Positions 22,072-33,376 of a stretch of DNA of 64,000 bases are shown here, in pieces. Source of the stretch: Ulota crispa (Eukaryota; Streptophyta; Bryopsida; Orthotrichales; Orthotrichaceae). Where the stretch lies: NCBI GenBank assembly GCA_963920765.1, contig OY987244.1:6326501-6390500 (forward strand). The letters are read 5' to 3'. The position numbers and the translations under genes are program-made. The first letter of the stretch is position 1; each line of letters starts with the position of its first letter. The notes under the pieces were generated by a model. That model saw only the letters and a list, made by a program, of their open reading frames with translations. It had not been told where the DNA came from and did no database searches.

Positions 22072-22315
22072 CAACGCTATTTTGTGAGCATAAAATTGTG
22101 AGCCCATGAGCTCTGAGTCATGAGTATATGAGCAAGAACCAATTTGAGCTCAAAATTAAGGGAAAAACTTTTAAAAATAGCAAATTTTTCAAGATTTGAA
22201 AATTTAAAATGCATAATTTTAAGGCCTTTTGTACACGTTTATAAAGTGCAATTTTAGATATTGACAAAAAATCTAGACTCACGGCTCATGGATCCCTGCT
22301 CACAATTTAGCATTT
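22072..22315. repeat. MITE-like repeat, ACGCTATTTTGTGAG ends, copy 2
   Basis: Left AACGCTATTTTGTGAGC and right GCTCACAATTTAGCATTT form imperfect inverted ends. It is a copy of 3487-3742. It lies just beyond the 3' end of the minus-strand gene that stops at 22426. Confidence 0.55.
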
Positions 22316-22425
22316 CCTAGTATTGTCATTCTTTGAAAATTGAGAATGGGGTGAAGAATGTGTGACTCCCCCTAATATTTTACATATAAATTTCTTGATG
22401 TTTTTGTACATATTTTGTATTTGAA

Positions 22426-25400
22426 TTACGTAACTTGCAAGCCTTCTTCTTCAATCATGGTGACCATAGATGAGTGAAAGTCAGAATAAGGATCTGAAGA
22501 ATGTTTAATAAGGACATTGGGGTCATCTACACTTGTTGCCATTTGATTTGCATTTAATTGTCCATCTTGGATTGATAATAATTCATCTCCTTCACCATTA
22601 TTCATCTCAACTTCATTAGTTAATGCAATTGTATGAGTCAATTGTGCTTTGCAAGAGTTGGGAGTCAACCAACAAGATTCTATGGTTGAATTTGTAGAAT
22701 TAGTTTCACTTGCCGATTTCACATTTTCACATAACATGGAATGAGGTGGATTTGAATTCAAGAAACCCAAAGCATTTTTTTCATAATCATTTGTTGTTGT
22801 TGTACGAAAACTTGCCTTGTTTTCCAAATCACATAATATGTGATGATATTGATTTATCAAGGAGTCATCCTTTGATTCTAGAGGACTCATCAACTCATTT
22901 CCATTTTGGAAACTTGTATCATTTGTTACAAAATTATAGCCACCTCTTATTACAGATGGGCTCTGCTTATTTTCATCAATTGAATCATCATCATCTTGGG
23001 GTAGTGTGGCAAGCCTCTTGCGCGGAGAGACATCCCAAACATTTGCAAATTTGGATTTGCCAGACACCAATTTTGAAAACAAAGGTGTTCTAGTTCTTTT
23101 TGATGGAGACAAATGTTTCTCATGTTTGGATCTACTTCGAGTTCTTGCTCTTGTAGTTGTAGTTCCACTCAAAGCTTGATTATATTCAGATATAGGTCGA
23201 ATGAAGCTTGGCTTTTCACAATCATGACCTGCCAATGCATCAAGAGTTGCATATTGTAGCTAGATTTATCACATTTTGTATTTTTGTATTTTTTTGAGCA
23301 TTTGTGCTTATAACAATTCTATAACCAAGATATCCATTAGTCAAAAGAATATTACACAATCCTTTTGAAGTAGGTAGGTGATAATATAATGATAAAAAAC
23401 TATACAAGAATGACACAATAGATGTTTAAGTTCAAATGGTAGATTGAATTGACCTTTGAAATCATCAGGCATAAAGTCATGGCAAGTGTCTTGGAAGTTG
23501 GATGAAGTAACATCATTGGCATGAGATTTGGAATTGTGAGTAGAGATGGAGACATCAATGTCTGATGAAGTGGTTACTTCATCACTTGTGGACCATCCAC
23601 AGTAGGCAAATGGATCTAGTTTTCCTTGTACATCCACATTGGATGTTCTATTTTTGGGTAAGCAACAATTCATGTTGTCATACTTAGTTGATGCTATATC
23701 AAGTGGCTCCTTTGTTGCAATGTTACTTACATTATGGTAATTTTGCAAAGGTTGTTGTTTTGAATTTCTAATAGAAGGTTGATGATCCTTGCTAATATTA
23801 AAAGTCTCACAAGATGAATCAGTCATCACTTCCATTTGTTCATTCCTTGACTCATCTAGTTTGAATTCTTGGGACAAACCTTGCTCCAACGTTCCTGGTG
23901 CACATCCTGCACATGCCTCAAAACCATGCAATTTTTGTTATTTTGACATCAATATATTTTGCATGATTCATTCTATATCTTCTTCCATTTTTTACAATGC
24001 GTTTAAACATCTATGCAAAAATGTTTTGTCTTAAAAATAAAATTATATGTGACATCAACATTTGTTACAAAGCCTTCTTTACTCCAATGTTGTATTCTGT
24101 CCTTAAGTTTTTTTCATATTCTACAGTGTGTAAAAAAATCACTTCACCTTGAAAGCACAAAACCAAATCATCTGAAATGAAATAAAAATATAACATATAG
24201 TAGTGATACTAACTTTTAATTTGACAGAAAATTTGTAATTTTAAAGAAGTAGCATAATAGTTGAAGGATGTTCAAAAAAAGATGAAATTAAGAAGCGTAT
24301 ACAACACCATATTAGGTAAATTGGGAAAAACAGAGGGATTATTTTGTACTCCACCTTAATCTACAATAAATCTAGGCATAGCCATAACTTGAAGTTGTAA
24401 TTATTTGAAATTCTTAGAGGCAATCACTGAGACTTCACTATTGTACAAGAAAGTGCATGCTTGTTTTTTTGTGATATGCTAAACTGTACACAATGACAAA
24501 AATAGCAAAAGTCCCAAAATGTACTTTTTTCCCAATTTAACTAATAAGGTGTTATATACTAGAATAAAATTTTGCAAAAGGAATACATTCACTTACGTTG
24601 AAGAGGTTTGTTTGTGGCCAAGTAATGCTTTGGAGAAGTTGTAGAAGGACTTTCATCAAATGCAGATGGCAACACAGCATTGAATGACTTGCATGTTGAA
24701 GTTCTTATTGATGAAGTTGATTTGCGAGTAATGTTGTACAAAGAGGTGAGCTTTGGAGCAGCATATTGCAAGGGCGTTGAACCAAGATGATCATGCGAAG
24801 TAGTAGTGCTAGTGCTTGAGAGTTGCATGGAACTCACAGGGGCTGAGTATGGCCTGCCCACCTCAAATGGGGGTCGTTTGCGGCCTCGCCTTTCCACATT
24901 TGTGGTTGATGTTACAGGCCTTCGTAATAATGGTGGATGGCTCTCTAAGTCAACATCTTTCTTCTTTCGTTCAACTAGATAATCCTATAAAACTCAAATA
25001 TCTTTAGTGTAAATTGTATTCTAATTCAAACTTTTCTTTACCAATATATTTATATATTTTGTTACATCCTAATTCATAATACATATACAAAAAAATTTGA
25101 TTCTTTATGTTTTAATTTCCATAAGCAATGCATACTTAAGTAGAAAAACACATAGGATAGAATATTATAATGAATCTAGATTATAGTGTATGTATACGTA
25201 GACAATATCCAATGCAAACTTGTGAAAACCCAATAAATGAATAAATGCCAGATTTTAGCCAATGAAGCTCAAAGAGCACTCCAATTCAATAATTGCATTG
25301 CACTCCAAAGATAAAAAGAAGCCAAGAATGTAAAATTTAATAAACACAAAAATTCCATGGAAAATGGAGTCAACAAAATTTGATTTTAAAAAGGAAAGAA

Positions 25401-27772
25401 AAGGTTTAGTCCATTATCCACAAAAAAATTGTTTTCTCACTTTTCTAGATTATTTATGAGGAAAATATCATATATAATATTTACAAAACTTGACTAAATT
25501 GAACCCCTAACTTTAGGTTGGTCACCATGACTACCCCTGTACACAATGCTCCAAAGTGGTGTGGCAAGTGCCCACTCATTATAATACTACTTCTAAACGT
25601 TATAAAAGTCAATAGTGCATGGTGCCCTCATGAAAATTGCAAGAAGGGCAGCATGGAACCTAACACATATAAATTTTCTCATAGTTTGAGTTACCCAAAT
25701 ACAAGAGTGCATTTGGTGAGGTTTTTTTTTTGCCTTCCATGATGGACCATGTATCTATGATAACTTCAAGGTTTTTTTCCATCCTATAGAGTATTTGAAA
25801 AACGGCTTTTATTTCCATCCTACAAAGGATTTTTTTTGTTATCTACGGGACAAACAAAAAGGTCCTCCTGAGCATTTAAGGGTTCATTTTCTTGATAACC
25901 AAAATTCTAGATTTTGTTTTTCATGAAATCGTCCATTTTTAGGGAATTGCTAAAGCCACACCCAAAATTGCTAATGCCACACCCAAAATTGCTAATGCCA
26001 CACTCTAGGGTGTGCTTTGAGCATGAAATGTGAGAATTTGATGCTGGTTTTTTTTCTTCAAATCAAAAGATTTGTTTCACCTCTATCATTCTAATGCCAT
26101 AATCAAAAAAAATTGAGGAGCTTGAATTTGAAATTAAAAATACAGGACTTTTGAGTTACTTAAAACAGAAACACATAAAAAAAAAAAAAACTAGCAATGA
26201 TGCAATAAAAGTTTAAACAAACTTGGGATTTTTCTTCTTTCTTTCAAGTAGGTGGTAACAACTTGAATGAACAATGGACCACTTGAAAAGAGAAGAAAAG
26301 AAAAAGCTTTATATTCTCAAATTAAATGCTCATAGGTGTTTAGCGTTAGCAATTTTGGGTGTGGCTTTAGCAATTCCCCATTTTTATTAAGGAAAATTTC
26401 ATGGATACCCTTGAAGTTTGCCATATTTTCATGGATACCCTTACTTTTTCAGAAGTATCACAAATACCCTTGGACCACAAAAATTAGGTGTTTGTTTTGT
26501 TATGCATGTCACTTCCAAGGTTTTTTGTAACTAACATAGATGGCGAAGCATGACTTTGTGTCCACTTATCATAAGACAATTTTTTCGAGGGAAGAGAAGT
26601 TACTCGTTGAATGACAGATTTGGCAAAAAATGTGTCAGTTAAAAAAACGCTGGTCACTTCCTTCTCCCTACTTGGACATACTAAATCTTTCTTGTTATGT
26701 GTGCGCACAAAGAAAGAAGGGAAGTAGCATGCCCAACAAAACAAATGCCTAATTTTTTTTGGTCCAATGGTATTTGTGATATTTCTGAAAAAGCAAAAAG
26801 CAAGGCTATCTATGAAAATATTGCAAACTTCAGTGGTATCCATGAAGTTTTCCCTTGATTGAATATGAGAAAGAGAGAGACAGAGAGAGATAGCAAGAGC
26901 AAGAGAGAGAGAGTGAGACAGATCAGAGAGGGGAGAGAGAGAGAGAGAGAGACAGATCAGAGAGGGGAGAGAGAGAGAGAGAGACAGATCAGAGAGGGGA
27001 GAGAGAGAGAGAGTGAGACAGATCAGAGAGGGGAGAGAGAGAGAGTGAGACAGATCAGAGAGGGGAGAGAGAGAGAGTGAGACAGATCAGAGAGGGGAGA
27101 GAGAGAGAGAGTGAGACAGATCAGAGAGGGGAGAGAGAGAGAGAGAGTGAGACAGATCAGAGAGGGGAGAGAGAGAGAGAGAGTGAGACAGATCAGAGAG
27201 GGGAGAGAGAGAGAGAGTGAGACAGATCAGAGAGGGGAGAGAGAGAGAGAGTGAGACAGATCAGAGAGGGGAGAGAGAGAGAGAGAGTGAGACAGATCAG
27301 AGAGGGGAGAGAGAGAGAGAGAGTGAGACAGATCAGAGAGGGGAGAGAGAGAGAGAGAGTGAGACAGATCAGAGAGGGGAGAGAGAGAGAGAGTGAGACA
27401 GATCAGAGAGGGGAGAGAGAGAGAGACAGATCAGAGAGGGGAGAGAGAGAGAGAGAGACAGATCAGAGAGGGGAGAGAGAGAACCTGGCGTTGGATGCGA
27501 GTACACATGCCGCGGATGTTTTGCAAGTGATTCAACGACTCATACGGCGCTTCTTTGTAATTCAAATGCGACAGCTCCACCGAGCACAACGCCCGCCGTC
27601 GCCGCAGCCGATTGCGGCTCAACACGTCGGCGGACGGCGGAGGACGGCCCCACGTACTGAACCCCGTGAAGCCGCTCTTGCGCACTCGATCCACCCGGCG
27701 GAACAGCTCGCGCACCTCCACCATCTCGTCTTGCCAGATGAAGGGCCTCCTCAACTTCAAACTCGGCCCCAT
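22426..27772 (-). CDS. Unrecognised 643-aa Ser/Thr- and Arg/Lys-rich protein (4 exons)
   Basis: Minus-strand exons 27772-27485, 24984-24597, 23906-23454 and 23228-22426 join with matching phases (CAG|GT, AAC|GTAAGT, AAAG|GTCA; acceptors TATAG, GTGCAG, GGCAG) to 644 codons including the stop. The N-terminus (MGPSLKLRRPFIWQDEM) is compact, and residues 40-60 are Arg-rich. Later parts are low-complexity Ser/Thr/Asn with basic patches (ERRGRKRPP, ARTRSRSKHEKH, SPSKRTR, SPRKR) that look like nuclear localisation or phosphorylation sites. No catalytic motif, TM or signal peptide is visible. Exon 1 is GC-rich and the rest AT-rich, so linking exon 1 across a 2.5-kb intron holding a VNTR is the weakest step. 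Exons 2-4 are better supported. A nuclear regulatory role is only an inference. Confidence 0.55.
25515..25770. repeat. Dispersed repeat in intron 1 of the unknown gene; paralog of ~51270-51610
   Basis: AAGTGGTGTGGCAAGTGC, AAAATTGCAAGAAGGGCA, TTTTTGCCTTCCATGATGGA and nearby blocks match 51270-51610. The other locus carries an 82-bp TTAA element at the point where this copy reads ACCTAACACA, so this copy is effectively the empty site. Confidence 0.65.
25942..26378. mobile_element. GGGAATTG-end MITE (437 bp) with subterminal tandem repeat
   Basis: Left GGGAATTGCTAAAGCCACAC and right inverse give ~30-bp terminal repeats, including CCCAAAATTGCTAA. The left arm repeats a 23-bp unit (ATTGCTAATGCCACACCCAAA) with further partial copies. 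The first eight bases match those of the element at 18544. Non-coding; it sits in intron 1 of the unknown gene. Confidence 0.65.
26391..26855. mobile_element. GGATACCC-family MITE with an internal unrelated segment
   Basis: Starts GGAAAATTTCATGGATACCC and ends with the inverse GGTATCCATGAAGTTTTCC; both arms continue for about 100 bp. The middle (about 26525-26690) is not palindromic and is absent from the compact copy at 28357-28676. The minus-strand frame across it is a by-product. Confidence 0.65.
26870..27484. repeat. GA-rich VNTR, 17 copies of a ~33-bp unit
   Basis: GACAGATCAGAGAGGGGAGA followed by (GA)n and, in most units, GTGA recurs 17 times with (GA)n length variation. It ends immediately at the donor side of exon 1 of the minus-strand gene (27485), so intron 1 would begin with the C/T-rich complement of this array. 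The Arg/Glu-rich plus-strand frames are translations of the repeat. Confidence 0.9.
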
Positions 27773-28200
27773 CTCTCTTTTCTCTCTCTCTCTTTCTCTC
27801 TCTTTCTCTCGCTCTCTCTCGTCTCTACTGTTTTCTTTCTTTTGGATTTTGATGCAATGTCACGGTGCTACTCGATTTTGATTTTGGATTTTGATACAAT
27901 GCCACGGTGCTACTGGATTTTTGATTTTGGGTCTGAAGCAATGTTACGGTGCTACTTGATTTTTGGGTTTTTTTTGTTACGTTTCTCTCTTCTCTCCTGT
28001 TTTTCTCTTTTGGATTTTAATGCAAATGTGACGGTGGTACTCGATTTTTGTGTTTTTTTGTTACGTTTCTCTCGTCTCTCTTGATTCTCTCTTTTGGGTT
28101 CTGATGCAATATGACTGTGGTACTGGATTTTTGTGTTTTTTTTGTTAGGGTTTCAGGAACAAGCGAACTGTATGAAGCATGATCTGCCTGCATAACCACC
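27773..28200 (-). promoter_or_regulatory. 5' flank of the unknown gene: CT tract, diverged tandem repeats and telo-box
   Basis: Upstream of exon 1 (minus strand) is a (CT)n-type tract at 27773-27825. It is followed by about five diverged copies of TTTTGGATTTTGATGCAAT...GGTGCTACT (27838-28130), then a telo-box AAACCCTAA on the minus strand at 28146-28154. Telo-boxes and CT-rich tracts are common in plant 5' regions; regulatory use is inferred. Confidence 0.4.
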
Positions 28201-28356
28201 ATCTCTACGTGCCCTCAACGCCTTCCCCCCCTTGCCAAGGTCATGTCAGCATCATTAGGGCAAAACCGATTTTACTAAAATAGTGAAATTACACCGAATA
28301 GTGCATTTAGATTGCCCCCATACTAATTTCTGGACAACTCACACTATTTAAATATT

Positions 28357-28676
28357 GGGAAAATTTCATGGATACCCTTGAAGTTTGCGATATTTGCATA
28401 GATATCCCTGGTTTTGTAGAAATTGCGCAAATACTCTTGAACCATGATTATTAGGCATTTATTTGTTGTGCTTGTACTTCCTTCATGACCAATGTTGAAG
28501 AAGGGAATGTAAAGAAACAAAAAAGAAAGTAATATGCGCACAAAAGAAGGGAAGTAGTATGCACAACAAAACAAATGCCTAAAAATGTTGGTCCAAGGGT
28601 ATTTGTGTAATTTCTGAAAAAGCAAGGGTATCTATGTAAATATTGCAAACTTCAAGGGTATCCATGAAATTTTTCC
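28357..28676. mobile_element. GGATACCC-family MITE (320 bp) with 9-bp target duplication
   Basis: Best-preserved copy of the family. GGGAAAATTTCATGGATACC starts at 28357 and its inverse ends at 28676; almost the whole element is one imperfect palindrome. TTAAATATT is repeated exactly at 28348-28356 and 28677-28685. A 9-bp duplication fits Mutator-like transposition. No coding capacity. Confidence 0.8.
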
Positions 28677-28722
28677 TTAAATATTTACCAAGTGTATACT
28701 AACTTTTGTCATTAATTATTAT

Positions 28723-29642
28723 CCCCTAAATCCTTGAGTGTCCCTTCGGGGGACAAATGAGATTTTGGGCAGGTACCTATACCCGCGATTTTTGTTTTGA
28801 TTTTTTGAAACTTTTTTTGAAGATAGGAAAGCACATTAGCTTTTGAGAAATATAATTTTTATTCTAATCCATGCCCAAAAGCAAAAGTTATGCCTAGATA
28901 AGCAAAAAATTATGGAGATCAGGCAGTAATAAAAATTACAAAAATTTGAATTTTTAATTTTTTTTCTTCTTCTCATAGCTTATAGTTTTGTTTACATTTG
29001 AAGCTTTGATTCATTCCATTTGAACTAGATATGAGAAAGTTATGGACAATCTTGTTTTTTGGGCAACTCAAGCATCTTCTTGAAAAAATAACTTATAAAC
29101 TTCATTTTTGAATGCAAGTTTAACATTTTTTCAAAAAAATTGTTGAAAAGGGTGAAGTTTTCTTTTTAGAACAATCTCACCGTTGGGATTATTGTGTTTC
29201 AATTGCATTGCAAGGTTATTAACAATTTAAGTTTTTGTTCAATCTCAGACCTTCATCCATCTAATGATTTTTTTAAGAATGAAAATTAGGTATTTTTGGT
29301 TTTTGTTTTTTTTTTAAGATTCTTAATTCAATTTCCCACCATAAAAAAATAAAACTCAAAACTCTATAGTGCAAAAAATTCAAGTTAAAAAAGCTCAAAG
29401 TCAAATAATCTAGTCATTCAAGGTGCAAAATAGGTTGTTTTTTACAATTCAATTGCATATATCTTGCAATCTGTGCGGTCAAAGTTTATAGATTTTTGTG
29501 TGCACATTCCAATACAAGTCTAGTACAAGATCCTACGGTTAGATATACAAAAAGACCAATTTTCAAATTTTTTTGTACTTTGCAATAGAAATGGCAATTT
29601 TGGGTGTTTTTTGACAAAATAAAGGCCCCAAGGATTTAGGGG
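28723..29642 (-). mobile_element. Family A element, reverse orientation, 920 bp, TTAT flanks
   Basis: Perfect 14-bp terminal repeats CCCCTAAATCCTTG...CAAGGATTTAGGGG. Both flanks are TTAT (28719-28722, 29643-29646), a variant of the TTAA seen elsewhere. The left interior (GTGTCCCTTCGGGGGACAAA, then GGTACCTATACCCG) is homologous to the inverse of the right end of the 62406-63231 copy. Non-coding. Confidence 0.65.
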
Positions 29643-29748
29643 TTATGATAAACATTTTAGGAAGCAAGCAAAGGTTGGGCGCAACAACAAGCGCTAAAAC
29701 CAAGGAGCAAGAAAGCTAGAATTTTTCACAAAACTAGGAATTACTATA

Positions 29749-29955
29749 GCATAAAGAGAGTTGCATGCTCCTCCAAGTGGTCAAGTGGTGAGTCATGAGA
29801 TAACTTTGCCAAGGAGAGGCAACCTAATTGTTAAGGTTACCTAAATGCACTATTTAGTGTAGGTTGTTTTTGACAATTAGGTTGCCTTATCTTGACAAAT
29901 TTACCTCATGACTCACCACTTGACCACTTGGAGGGGCATGCAACTCTCTAAATGC
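29749..29955. mobile_element. Foldback MITE (207 bp), GCATAAAGAGAGTTGC ends
   Basis: Outer ends GCATAAAGAGAGTTGCATGC and GCATGCAACTCTCTAAATGC. Arms of about 90 bp continue through CAAGTGGTCAAGTGGTGAGT and CAACCTAATTGT with their inverses. Almost entirely palindromic and non-coding. Confidence 0.75.
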
Positions 29956-30237
29956 TAAATTTTCACATGATTTATTGTGTGGACATTGCTAGTTTATTTT
30001 TTTGCAACTTTGTTGTTGTTGCCATGCCCTTATTGTAATTGCCATGCCTGCTTAATTTGAATTATTGATGAAATTTATTACACCTAACATGGCACTTCAA
30101 TCTAAGCCCTAGGTTTCACTATGCCCCCTTCCTTTGGCTATTGGGGGATTTAAGGGTGCTTTCCTACTATGTCCCATTGAAATTGGAGAATGTGATTGGT
30201 GGAGTCAAAAGTTGATACTTGGCCCTTCACATTATGT

Positions 30238-30370
30238 CTCAAGCAGGGTTTATAATGCTGGCAAATTTTGACAAAATTTGTCCACTACTTTCCCTTCCCT
30301 CATGAAATTCATCAATAACAAGTGGACAACTCAGCATCCATTTGCCAGCAATTTAAACCTTGGTCTCAAG
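30238..30370. repeat. Foldback element, CTCAAGCAGGGTTTA ends, short copy
   Basis: CTCAAGCAGGGTTTATAATG and the inverse of ATTTAAACCTTGGTCTCAAG; inner GCTGGCAAA/TTTGCCAGC is perfect. It is a short relative of 387-686. Confidence 0.55.
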
Positions 30371-30615
30371 TTCCATGCCTTGGTTCATAGCATTTTGCTT
30401 ACATGGCAGCACTTTTTAGAAATTTTGATGCCAAAGAAGATAGAACTTCACTAAAAATTTGGATTAACCATTTTACTAGACCCAAGTTTCAACCCAAATC
30501 CTACCAATGTTTTTGCACAAAATATTCATGGCTTTCTTTAGCACTTGTTTTTAGCCCTTATTAACCTGACAAAGCTGGAATCTTGCGTTGAGGTTGAACT
30601 TCGAAATTCAAAATG
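30371..30615. repeat. Dispersed repeat, copy 2 (inverse of ~1610-1865)
   Basis: The reverse complement aligns with 1610-1865 at moderate identity. As in the first locus it adjoins a CAAGCAGGGTTTA foldback region, so both parts may belong to one larger unit. Confidence 0.45.
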
Positions 30616-31213
30616 TGGGATGTAGTGTGAACTGCCCTTTACGTGTAATGTTTAGTGCATTTTTTTCAAATTCAAGGGTTTTTTTAGTAAGGGTGAACTT
30701 CCAATTAGAATTCAAAAACTCAAAATTGACAAACATATTTGTGGCATGATTTACTTTGTCATTATTGCGATTTTTGGTTCCGAGACTAGTATAACAATCC
30801 ACCATAGTAAGTCTAAAAAGAATATGACCTTAGTGTCTACAAATCAGTAGGTTGAACATTGAGTAGGAAGATTTAGAATACGATAGAAAGGCATCCAATT
30901 GAAATGGTGAAAATATTAAACAAAATTTGAGTTTACTACCTAAAAACCAGTTAAAATTTCAAAAATTGTAATTGTATATAAATATAGACTATATGCAATT
31001 GGTGCATGTTTCAACAAATTGGTTAACAATGAAAAATGCTAGATTTTTGCTAGGGAATTTCAAATCTCCTTTGAAAGATTGAGTATCCAACAACTTAATT
31101 ACATATGAAGAGACAATGTAGGCAAATAGTTATTGTTGTTCAAAACTAATTTTGTCTATTGCCACAAAATCACGGTGGCAAGCAAGCAAGACCATAGACC
31201 CTGAAGTTAAGCA
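30616..31213. other. Intergenic DNA, nothing recognised
   Basis: AT-rich, no supportable gene. A short stretch near 31199-31212 (CCTGAAGTTAAGCAG) faintly recalls the 5S rRNA internal promoter but is far too short to call. Confidence 0.45.
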
Positions 31214-31425
31214 GTTGACCCATGCACATGCACCCAAACCTTGAAGTTTAGGGAGTCCTTTTTGGGCTACGGGCCCTATACGTGAGAGAATAGGGCTTGT
31301 AGCCCAAAAAGGGCTCCCTAAACTTCAGGATTTGGGTGCATGTGCATGGGTCAGGAGAGAATAGGGCTTGTAGCCCAAAAAGGGCTTTCTAAACTTCAGG
31401 ATTTGGGTGCATGTGCATGGGTCAG
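31214..31425. repeat. Foldback with a duplicated right arm
   Basis: GACCCATGCACATGCACCCA begins the left arm, which continues with AAGTTTAGGGAG and TTTTTGGGCTAC. The right arm (GTAGCCCAAAAAGGGCT...TGGGTGCATGTGCATGGGTC) is present twice in tandem, as a ~67-bp duplication (about 31286-31352 and 31353-31425). Sequence outside the arms also pairs (GAAGTTAAGCAGTT with AACTGCTTA near 31455). Confidence 0.75.
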
Positions 31426-32500
31426 GTGCTATGAAGCTTGAACGTACTTTTTGAACTGCTTAGAGATTGTGTAATTTTGAAAAAAAGCTAATTTGCAATA
31501 ACATGCAAACAATGTGAATTAGTACTTGGTGATTTTGGTTTATTAAAAGACATGAACTACGTGGAACTTGAGTAACACTCTGCTAGTGAAAGCAACTTCA
31601 TTTTATGAGTAGTTGGGCTTCTTTAGTTTTTTGGTTTTTTTGGTTTTATTTTTTATTTTTTCTTAAGTTTATATCATCTGACGCTGAAGCCTATTGGACC
31701 ATTTGTAGCACTCTCTCCACGTAGAGAGAATGGAGGTGGACTTCATATATCTAGCAATAAGAAAAACACTATCAAACACTCTTTTGGTAGCCTGTTAATC
31801 ATAGGATAAAAACATAATTCAAAATAGCATACATTTTGACAAAGTTATTGTTACAGATGTGTGGGAATGCCCAACATGGCCAGAATGATGGTGCTTAAGA
31901 AAAGCTATGTATAATTCATCCAACGTATTCAAACAAAAATGAAAGGAATGAAAATGGAGTCATGATTTTGTAGGAACACATGAACTTTGACAAATTTTCG
32001 GAGAAAAGAATCCTAATTTTTCAGAAGTGCTACTAGGTCACCTTTGAAAACGAACAAAACGAGACTATAACGGTGACATTGCTTATTTAAAATAAATTGG
32101 AATGATTACTGTAGGTAATGTTTGTTTGTTTCGAGCCATTTACAAGAAAATCATTCTAAAAACATTTCATTTTTTTCATCAAAGACTTGTTTGATTGCAC
32201 GGATTTTATCATGATAAAATGAACTTTGTGGTGGAACTGAAAAATCACAAAAGTGTTTTATACCTGGGCAATTACGTGCAATATAATTATGCACGTTCAA
32301 GGTTCCTCGCTTTCGAAGATCTTGACACATCCACAAGTTTTCTGCCGCACTCACGCTCCGTTGATCCAAATCTTCAGTTACCCAATAAAAATGGTTATAT
32401 ACAAAATGAACGGCCAAAAGGGGAACCTACAGTAGATGGCCAGAATAACAGAAAAAGAACCAGTATAGAGCTTTCTGCCCTAGACCTTTGAACAAATTAT
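31426..32500. other. Intergenic DNA; overlapping frames of unclear status
   Basis: No clear gene. Around 32151-32491 frames of 88-98 aa exist on both strands with mixed composition, but I see no family, start context or splice partner. It lies about 0.9 kb beyond the EXO70 stop and could include its distal 3' UTR. Confidence 0.3.
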
Positions 32501-33376
32501 ACAGTACTCCTGTAACTCTGCCTGTGCTCTCACGTCTCGCCCAATAGCTTTCCTAATTGCTATACACCGGCATTCACTGCCCTTTTAGGATGCACCTTCG
32601 GAACTCACGAACAGAAGTGCGGCACCACAGAACACCAACACCCGTAGAAGTGATTGCAGAGAAAGACAAAAGAGGTACATATTCAACCTATGGTCAGCAA
32701 AACACTCCTATTTTGATTGAATAACTCCAGCAGTAGAAGGTCGAGATTGTACATGAAATGAAAACTAGAGAAGGTAAGGTACAGCCTACTTCAGCAGGGG
32801 TGTGTCAACTCTGGCTAAGCCGAAAAGTAGATAAGAATCCCAAGTGAGTTTCTGTCAATCGTAGTGCTTTCTTGACAAAATCTCTACTTTGCGAGTTGGA
32901 TAATGCAAGACTTTCTTGTGATGGAAGCAAATTGACGGTGGTCCTGCAACTTTCTTCGCCTTCGGAGTCTGCGTGTTAGGAACTAAACCTACGATCTACT
33001 GCAGTGAACAGATTACAATGAATAATTAGAGACATTGGCTCCACTGCAAAGGCATAAGTTTCTCGCCTCAACAATGACAGACCTTAGTCATCGAGGTGTA
33101 CTTGATCCTAACCAGAAGCCTAGAACTGTCAGCTCCATCGACTTTGAACCGGTCGTACCCAAACGTTACTATGGTCCTGATCCTCGTACGAGGTACGTTT
33201 TTGAAGCTCAATTTAATAACTCTCCTTGGGATTCGGTCAAAGAGAAGCTCAATAGACTACTGGTGGTCCACCACAAGGAAACGGTCATGCAGGACATGAA
33301 TATGGAAGGTTCATGCCGAACCAGTAAAACCTACATGATCATCAGCCACTAACACAATTTGACCTCAATACAGATC
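32501..33376 (-). other. Probable 3' UTR / downstream region of EXO70-like
   Basis: Less AT-rich than the intergenic DNA and directly downstream of the EXO70 stop. A plus-strand 105-codon frame (33035-33352) crosses it with protein-like composition (SIDFEPVVPKRYYGPDPRTR) but no recognised family. I treat it as an antisense chance frame, with doubt. Confidence 0.3.

Noticed and set aside
26859..28084. Long Arg/Glu-rich plus-strand frames (RERE, SERGERERE)
   Set aside because: They are direct translations of the GA-rich VNTR, followed by an antisense frame over exon 1 of the minus-strand gene.
31199..31215. Possible 5S rRNA gene or SINE3 (CCTGAAGTTAAGCAG)
   Set aside because: Only about 15 bases resemble the 5S internal promoter; the rest of the gene and any SINE tail are missing.
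33035..33352. 105-codon plus-strand frame past the EXO70 stop
   Set aside because: Composition is protein-like, but it is antisense to the EXO70 3' region, with no recognised family or splice partner.
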